Of a stretch of DNA of 10,322 nucleotides, positions 7,168 through 10,322 are shown in pieces. The notes under the pieces are model-generated. The model was not told where the DNA came from. It saw only the letters and a list, made by a program, of their open reading frames with translations, and did no database searches. Position 1 is the first letter of the stretch; each line of letters begins with the position of its first letter. Origin of the DNA: Candidatus Poribacteria bacterium (GTDB taxonomy: Bacteria > Poribacteria > WGA-4E > UBA9662). The stretch is from assembly GCA_002699335.1 (NCBI GenBank), contig PACG01000161.1:2622-12943 (forward strand), written 5' to 3'. A program made the translations under genes and the position numbers.

Positions 7168-7979
7168 TGTCAAATTGGCCGTCCAAATATATCCATACCA
7201 ACGGCGTTCAGTTACACTATTATCAAACTGGCGGAGACTTGCCCACGTTAATTCTAACTCATGGCATTACTGATAATGGTTTGTGTTGGGCACGTTTAGC
7301 CAACTACTTAATGGCGTACTACGATGTCATTATGATCGACGCCCGAGGTCATGGTTATTCTGATGCTCCATCGTCTGGCTATTCAAAATTTGATCACGCT
7401 CAAGACTTAGCAGGCTTAATCGAAGGACTCGCACTTGATCAGCCCGACATTATTGGCCATTCGATGGGGGCTAGTAACGTGGCTTCACTAGCGGCTAACT
7501 TCCCACACCTGGCAGGAAAAATCATCTTGGAGGACCCGCCTTGGTTTGCTGAAACGGATATTACCAATCAGCAACGAAAAGAGAGACGGGATAACTGGCA
7601 ACAAAGTATGATGGACACACAAGCCAAATCAGTGGAGGAAATCATGGACAATGGCCGTCAGCAAAACCCAACTTGGGCTGAGATCGAGATAGAGGCTTGG
7701 GCTATTAGCAAGAAACAGTTTCAACTTGAAGCCTTCGGCTTTATCGATCACCCATTTGATTGGCCAGACGATGTTAAACGGATTAACAGTCCGAGCCTAT
7801 TGCTAACCTCAGATACTGAGTTGGGCGGTATCGTCTCAACCGAAATAGCTGAACGTGTTAAAGCCACTAACAACAATTTCCAAGTAGACCACATTGCCTT
7901 AGCGGGACACAGCATTCGTCGAGAACAATTCGACAAATATGTAGCCTCCGTCAATTCGTTTTTCGCGCTGCCGATTTGA
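7167..7979 (+). CDS. Alpha/beta hydrolase, 270 aa, intact
   Basis: A soluble serine hydrolase of the alpha/beta fold; the substrate cannot be told from sequence. The frame opens at TTG 7116, but ATG 7167 gives the natural family start MSNWPSKYIHTNGVQLHY and is chosen. Visible motifs are the oxyanion segment THG (31-33), the strand ending VIMIDARGHGYSDAP (54-68), the nucleophile elbow GHSMG (97-101, Ser99), a candidate acid in LLLTSDTELG (Asp216) and the catalytic His in AGHSIRREQF (His248). A cap region rich in Trp and Gln lies between about 125 and 200. Length and order are those of a complete family member. No good ribosome site precedes ATG 7167; it overlaps the stop of the broken gene before it (TAATG), so translation may once have been coupled, and expression may now be low. 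Confidence 0.92.
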   Translation: MSNWPSKYIHTNGVQLHYYQTGGDLPTLILTHGITDNGLCWARLANYLMAYYDVIMIDARGHGYSDAPSSGYSKFDHAQDLAGLIEGLALDQPDIIGHSMGASNVASLAANFPHLAGKIILEDPPWFAETDITNQQRKERRDNWQQSMMDTQAKSVEEIMDNGRQQNPTWAEIEIEAWAISKKQFQLEAFGFIDHPFDWPDDVKRINSPSLLLTSDTELGGIVSTEIAERVKATNNNFQVDHIALAGHSIRREQFDKYVASVNSFFALPI

Positions 7980-8032
7980 GAGGTGCAGATTGATCTGTGG
8001 GAGAAATTGTCTAATTTACAATTATCTGTCGT

Positions 8033-8137
8033 ATGATTGACGGTTATCTGAGTAGCCCGCTGGAGTTGGCGCAAGCCTTTATCCAGATCCAACGGCAGCA
8101 TTGCGATTTTAGGCACAGGAAGGATTTGAAACGGTGA
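8033..8137 (+). CDS. Possible short ORF or gene tail, 34 aa
   Basis: ATG 8033 to TGA 8135-8137 reads MIDGYLSSPLELAQAFIQI then QRQHCDFRHRKDLKR. It is helix-prone and basic at the end, with no recognised family. Its stop overlaps the GTG start of the following mini-protein (GTGA), an arrangement common in coupled gene pairs. It may be the tail of a worn gene. Support is weak: the frame is short and has no clear ribosome site. Confidence 0.25.
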   Translation: MIDGYLSSPLELAQAFIQIQRQHCDFRHRKDLKR

Positions 8138-8301
8138 ATATACCTGTCATCTTTTTTCTGGTGGCAATGGTGTTAGCAGCCCCTGCTTTCTCTTATTGGT
8201 TCAGTTAGCGGCGGATATTTGGTAAACATTATAGAGAAGACCACGCCTCGATTCGTGGCGCTCTTACCTACGCTATATTAATAGGATTCCTTTGGGCCTG
8301 A
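8134..8301 (+). pseudogene. Two-helix membrane mini-protein with internal TAG
   Basis: GTG 8134 starts MNIPVIFFLVAMVLAAPAFS and YWFS, then TAG at 8206-8208, then in the same frame RRIFGKHYREDHASIRGAL and TYAILIGFLWA before TGA 8299-8301. AGGAAGGA (8117-8124) lies 9 bases before the GTG and is one of the best ribosome sites in the window. The layout would be a transmembrane helix, a basic loop starting at the stop position (RRIFGKHYRED) and a second hydrophobic helix, 55 residues in all. The family is not known to me. The charged loop right after the stop and the second helix in frame argue that the TAG is a mutation inside one gene, not its end; a 24-residue leader-like peptide is the alternative. 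Confidence 0.5.
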
Positions 8302-8470
8302 TTGCCCGAGTACGGGATTGAAACTAAGTGACATTATCCCAATAGGAATGATCACAGTAGATGCAATCCTAGCAAAATCAAGTCCAGCCCACCGAAAAGC
8401 GGATAGAGCGCCAATGCCTTAGCGGATACACACTACCCAACGAAGTTATCTGCCGAAAATCTGAGCGCCG
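8302..8470. other. Short gap with one faint coding-like frame
   Basis: The frame leading into 8471 reads LKLSDIIPIGMITVDAILAK and then stops at TAG and TGA before ATG 8471. It may be an eroded upstream part of the gene at 8471 or chance. No promoter or hairpin stands out. Confidence 0.3.
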
Positions 8471-8740
8471 ATGTTTGGAAAGACAGGGACTAGATTTGAG
8501 GAGAAGCCTTCAGCTGAACAAGATAGTCGATCCGGCTGTCAGTGCGGTTATCTGGAATGTTCTCTGTCGGCACACCGGTTTTAACATCAGCCTAAAGACC
8601 GCCATATCGTTATCTATGGCTATACACCTTTCTCCATCAAAAAATGTGTTAGCGATCCATCTCCACCAGAGATTGTTGAATTGGCAGACACACCGCAGAA
8701 ACACCAATCGATGGGAATCCACGACCTCAACAACCTATAG
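8471..8740 (+). pseudogene. Small Cys-containing protein, unknown family, internal TAA
   Basis: ATG 8471 opens MFGKTGTRFEEKPSAEQDS, RSGCQCGYLECSLSAHRF, meets TAA at 8582-8584, then continues in the same frame as HQPKDRHIVIYGYTPFSIKK, CVSDPSPPEIVELADTPQKH and QSMGIHDLNNL before TAG 8738-8740. Total 89 codons including the internal stop. The CQCGYLEC cluster plus a later Cys could bind metal or form disulfides, and the Pro/Asp-rich second half ends in an acidic tail. The sequence is strikingly protein-like, but I cannot place it. The competing open frame at 8475-8753 is low in structure and is judged a shadow. A substitution making TAA from a Tyr codon (TAC or TAT) would explain the break, since RFY would then be restored. 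Confidence 0.5.
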
Positions 8741-8821
8741 CAACCAAAGATAACGGCATGAATGGTTACCTCACCCCTCAGAATCAGAGGATTATGGAAT
8801 GGGCAGGTTCATGCAAACCAT

Positions 8822-8843
8822 GAATCTATCCCATTATTATCTT
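8822..8843 (+). repeat. IS5 left terminal inverted repeat
   Basis: GAATCTATCCCATTATTATC(TT) matches the reverse complement of 9692-9713 at 19 of 22 positions, with mismatches at positions 4, 16 and 20. Confidence 0.8.
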
Positions 8844-8885
8844 AGATATTATATCTTTTTGTCTGAAAGAGCAAAGGAAGATGCA

Positions 8886-9709
8886 ATGGCAGGTAGATTT
8901 GGTGGCTCAAATGATGAACAGTGGGAAATCTCGTCTTGATTTTTGCCTCCGCAATCAGGGAAAAGAGGAGAAGGACAACCACCAGCCAGTCGAAGAAAGG
9001 TATTGAATTCCATCTTCTATATCTTGATCACAGGCGGCCGCTAGTGTGATCTTCCGACAGGAGAACAATGGGGGGGTGGGTTCAACTTCCCACTGATAGT
9101 TTGAAGGTTGGAAAGAAGATGGTAGATTGGAGCGAATCAAACCAGGAATGCTCTCGATCGTACAGCTTAATGGAATGATCGATTGGGAAACATCAAGTGT
9201 AGATGGCTCTTTTTCCCTGAGGGAAAGGGGGTGGTGAACAAGCCAACTATGGATATAAAGGGGTAGGTGTGGCGATTCACTTCTGGTAGACGGAGAAGGA
9301 AATCCTCTGGCAGTATTGGTAACCGCAGCCAATGTAGAGTGAAAGAGAACAAGTACTTCCCTTGTTAGCATCCATTTAGACTCAAACGGGAGAAGTGGGA
9401 GGTACAAGACAGAAGCCGACAAATCTGGCCACAGATGGCGGATACGATTCTGGTGAATTTAGGAGGGTCTTTACGAAGAAAGAGAACCGGCCCAGAGATA
9501 ACCAAACGAAGATGGAAAGAGAGAAAGCAATATCGAGGAAGGAAAGTAGAAAAGAGAGTCAATAGATATGTTGTTGGACGGACATTCTGGTGGTATCAAA
9601 AAAATTTCGACGTTTGGTTGTAGGTTGGGAGCGAAAAGCGGCTATCTTTGAGGCTTTTGTTGATATGGCTTTTGTTATGATTTGGTTAGACAAAATATTA
9701 ATGGGATAG
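8886..9709 (+). pseudogene. IS5-family transposase, dead (stops, frameshifts, lost catalytic Glu)
   Basis: Read piecewise, the frame gives the typical IS5 order: MAGRFGGSNDEQWEI (8886 on), LPPQSGK, PASRRKVLNSIFYILITGG, CDLPTGEQWG, then shifted WKEDGRLERIKPGMLSIVQ and LNGMIDWETSSVDGSFS, GGGEQANYGYKGVGVAIH, LLVDGEGNPLAVLVTAANV, KPTNLATDGGYDSGEFRRVF, RYVVGRTFWWYQ and finally KFRRLVVGWERKAAIFEAFV to TAG 9707-9709. Stops include TGA 8937-8939 and TAG 9042-9044, with frame changes near the G run at 9070-9076, around 9230, 9280, 9315-9395 and 9600. Of the DDE triad both Asp are readable (SVDGS, ATDGGYD), but the usual Glu of VERTF is Gly here (VVGRTF, codon 9576-9578). About 275 codons, full length. 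It lies after a gap of 42 bases from the left repeat. Confidence 0.92.
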
Positions 9710-9713
9710 GTTC
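9692..9713 (-). repeat. IS5 right terminal inverted repeat
   Basis: Partner of 8822-8843. It contains the transposase stop codon (TAG 9707-9709), so the coding sequence ran into the end of the element, as in other compact IS5 members. Confidence 0.8.
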
Positions 9714-9714
9714 T

Positions 9715-9917
9715 AGCGAAGACGGAATTCCTTCGTCAAAGGACGTGGATGATTACAGCCAAGCCCTGAAAAAAGCATGAGTAGAGCGCATTTTTCACCG
9801 CTACGATGGGGCTGGCTATGCCTTTCAAAGTTTCAATAGTGAGGAGCGTTACGCCACCAGGCTAGCGAGGATGCTTGGGAAAGGGTCCTGGCTATCTTTG
9901 AGGAAAAGCTACAGTAG
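9715..9917 (+). pseudogene. 3' fragment of a dienelactone hydrolase-family gene
   Basis: From just after the IS5 right end the frame reads SEDGIPSSKDVDDYSQALKK, A, TGA (9778-9780), VERIFHRYDGAGYAFQSFNS, EERY, then after a one-base loss near 9853 RHQASEDAWERVLAIFEEK and LQ to TAG 9915-9917. EDGIPS holds the position of the family's catalytic Asp. YDGAGYAFQ corresponds to the segment that normally reads YDGAGHAF, so the catalytic His appears changed to Tyr. About 65 residues remain of a protein usually near 240; the N-terminal lid and the Cys/Ser nucleophile part are missing from the window. Dienelactone hydrolases open lactone or related ester rings. This copy is non-functional by truncation, stop, frameshift and the lost His. 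Confidence 0.8.
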
Positions 9918-10125
9918 AGCCTAAAACTATATACTGACTGGCTTCAGCAATAGGTGGGTTCAATAACAGTTCCGGTTGATATTTAGCGGCCATCGATATC
10001 CCTTTTTCATACCTCAGTGGATTGATATAAGTTGACAGTTCTGGCTATGGGATTTTAATGCTGGGATTACCTCTCTTGCTGGTGTTCTTGTTATAACTCT
10101 ACGAACGAATAACAGACTATACTGC
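9918..10125. other. Intergenic gap between two convergent remnants
   Basis: No supported gene. A 12-residue hydrophobic frame (MLGLPLLLVFLL) after ATG 10059 and a 33-codon minus-strand frame starting at 9993 are both too short and isolated to call. No stem followed by a T run was found, so no terminator for either side is evident. Confidence 0.5.
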
Positions 10126-10322
10126 CTATCGTTGATGGCTGTAGAATTCAGGTCGATTAACAATTGGAACTGTTTCCGGTTGTCCGGTTTGAAAAGACCG
10201 CTTGCAGCTGTTTGCTACAACCAGTGAGGCATAACCATCCCAAGCAGTGGGACCTCCACAATTGCCTGTGGCCACTGCTTGGGACCAAGATTGCATTTCG
10301 CTCAGGTAGGCGGCATCAAAAC
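10126..10322 (-). CDS. Gfo/Idh/MocA oxidoreductase, inositol 2-dehydrogenase-like, C-terminal part
   Basis: The last 64 residues are present; the gene continues beyond the window. It reads FDAAYLSEMQSWSQAVATGN, CGGPTAWDGYASLVVANSCK, RSFQTGQPETVPIVNRPEFY and SHQR, ending at TAG 10128-10126. The pattern FDAAYxxExQxW...GPxAWDGYAA...SxxTGQPV is the C-terminal signature I associate with inositol 2-dehydrogenases and close relatives, which oxidise a sugar or inositol hydroxyl with NAD. The Rossmann domain and catalytic Lys-His region lie outside the window, so the substrate cannot be confirmed. No lesion is visible in this part. It faces the dienelactone hydrolase remnant tail to tail and contains a perfect 13-bp inverted repeat. 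Confidence 0.8.
   Translation of the reverse strand, partial: FDAAYLSEMQSWSQAVATGNCGGPTAWDGYASLVVANSCKRSFQTGQPETVPIVNRPEFYSHQR
10238..10284. repeat. Perfect 13-bp inverted repeat inside the dehydrogenase gene
   Basis: TCCCAAGCAGTGG (10238-10250) is the exact reverse complement of CCACTGCTTGGGA (10272-10284), with a 21-base loop that itself carries a CCACA/TGTGG pairing. The arms encode parts of SWSQAVA and GPTAWD, so protein constraint partly shapes them. A strong mRNA hairpin is expected. No T run follows on either strand. Confidence 0.7.

Larger units (their letters stand above)
8822..9713 (+). mobile_element. Degenerate IS5-family insertion sequence (892 bp)
   Basis: The ends are 22-bp inverted repeats matching at 19 positions (8822-8843 and 9692-9713), and nearly the whole interior is a dead IS5-type transposase. 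The size fits compact IS5-family members. No target duplication is seen: the left flank ends AACCAT and the right begins TAGCG. A dienelactone hydrolase fragment starts right at the right end while its 5' half is absent at the left, so the element probably took part in a deletion or rearrangement after insertion. Confidence 0.85.

Noticed and set aside
7748..8116. Minus-strand 122-codon frame
   Set aside because: Mostly antisense to the intact alpha/beta hydrolase; no motif or ribosome site.
5043..8584. Repeated in-frame TAG/TAA codons suggesting stop-codon recoding
   Set aside because: All three stop types interrupt remnants, frameshifts accompany them, and the long intact genes end normally with TAG, TGA or TAA. 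Decay is simpler.
8955..9562. Minus-strand open frames up to 155 codons
   Set aside because: They are antisense to the IS5 transposase remnant and low in recognisable content.
9892..9993. Minus-strand 33-aa frame beginning MAAKYQPELLLNPP
   Set aside because: Looks fairly protein-like but is short, overlaps the hydrolase fragment antisense and has no supporting context.

Overview
The window looks like a decaying chromosomal segment from a free-standing or sponge-associated bacterium. Secreted LamG-type sandwich proteins, a GH101-like glycosidase, a Gfo/Idh/MocA dehydrogenase and old IS982 and IS5 elements together recall Candidatus Poribacteria. That placement comes from family resemblance only, with modest confidence. 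No rRNA, tRNA, CRISPR or phage signal was seen.

Layout. Bases 163-1569 (+) carry an intact protein with an alpha-helical toroid look. It converges on a large GH101-like glycosidase (2691-4742, -). An old, dead IS982-family insertion sequence (1696-2691) sits between them, with matching 6-bp target duplications, and its end supplies the present stop codon of the glycosidase. Bases 4875-5522 hold a dead reading frame of unknown family. Bases 5691-6540 encode a secreted LamG protein broken by one extra base. Bases 6830-7167 are the remains of a second small secreted protein, whose stop codon overlaps the start of an intact alpha/beta hydrolase (7167-7979). From 8033 on almost everything is broken: a two-helix mini-protein with an internal TAG, a Cys-containing small protein with an internal TAA, a dead IS5-family element (8822-9713) with 22-bp inverted repeats, and the 3' fragment of a dienelactone hydrolase cut off at the IS5 end. 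The window closes in the C-terminus of an inositol-2-dehydrogenase-like gene (10126-10322, -) that contains a perfect 13-bp inverted repeat.

Functionally the surviving genes point to carbohydrate use: a sugar-active toroid protein, an endo-glycosidase for O-glycan-type substrates, a LamG binding domain and a sugar/inositol dehydrogenase. The striking theme is pseudogenisation. At least eight reading frames can be reassembled only by reading through stops or across single-base shifts, and most of them do not show up as single open frames. I see no convincing new multi-gene system; the value lies in the reconstructed remnants and the IS-made junctions.
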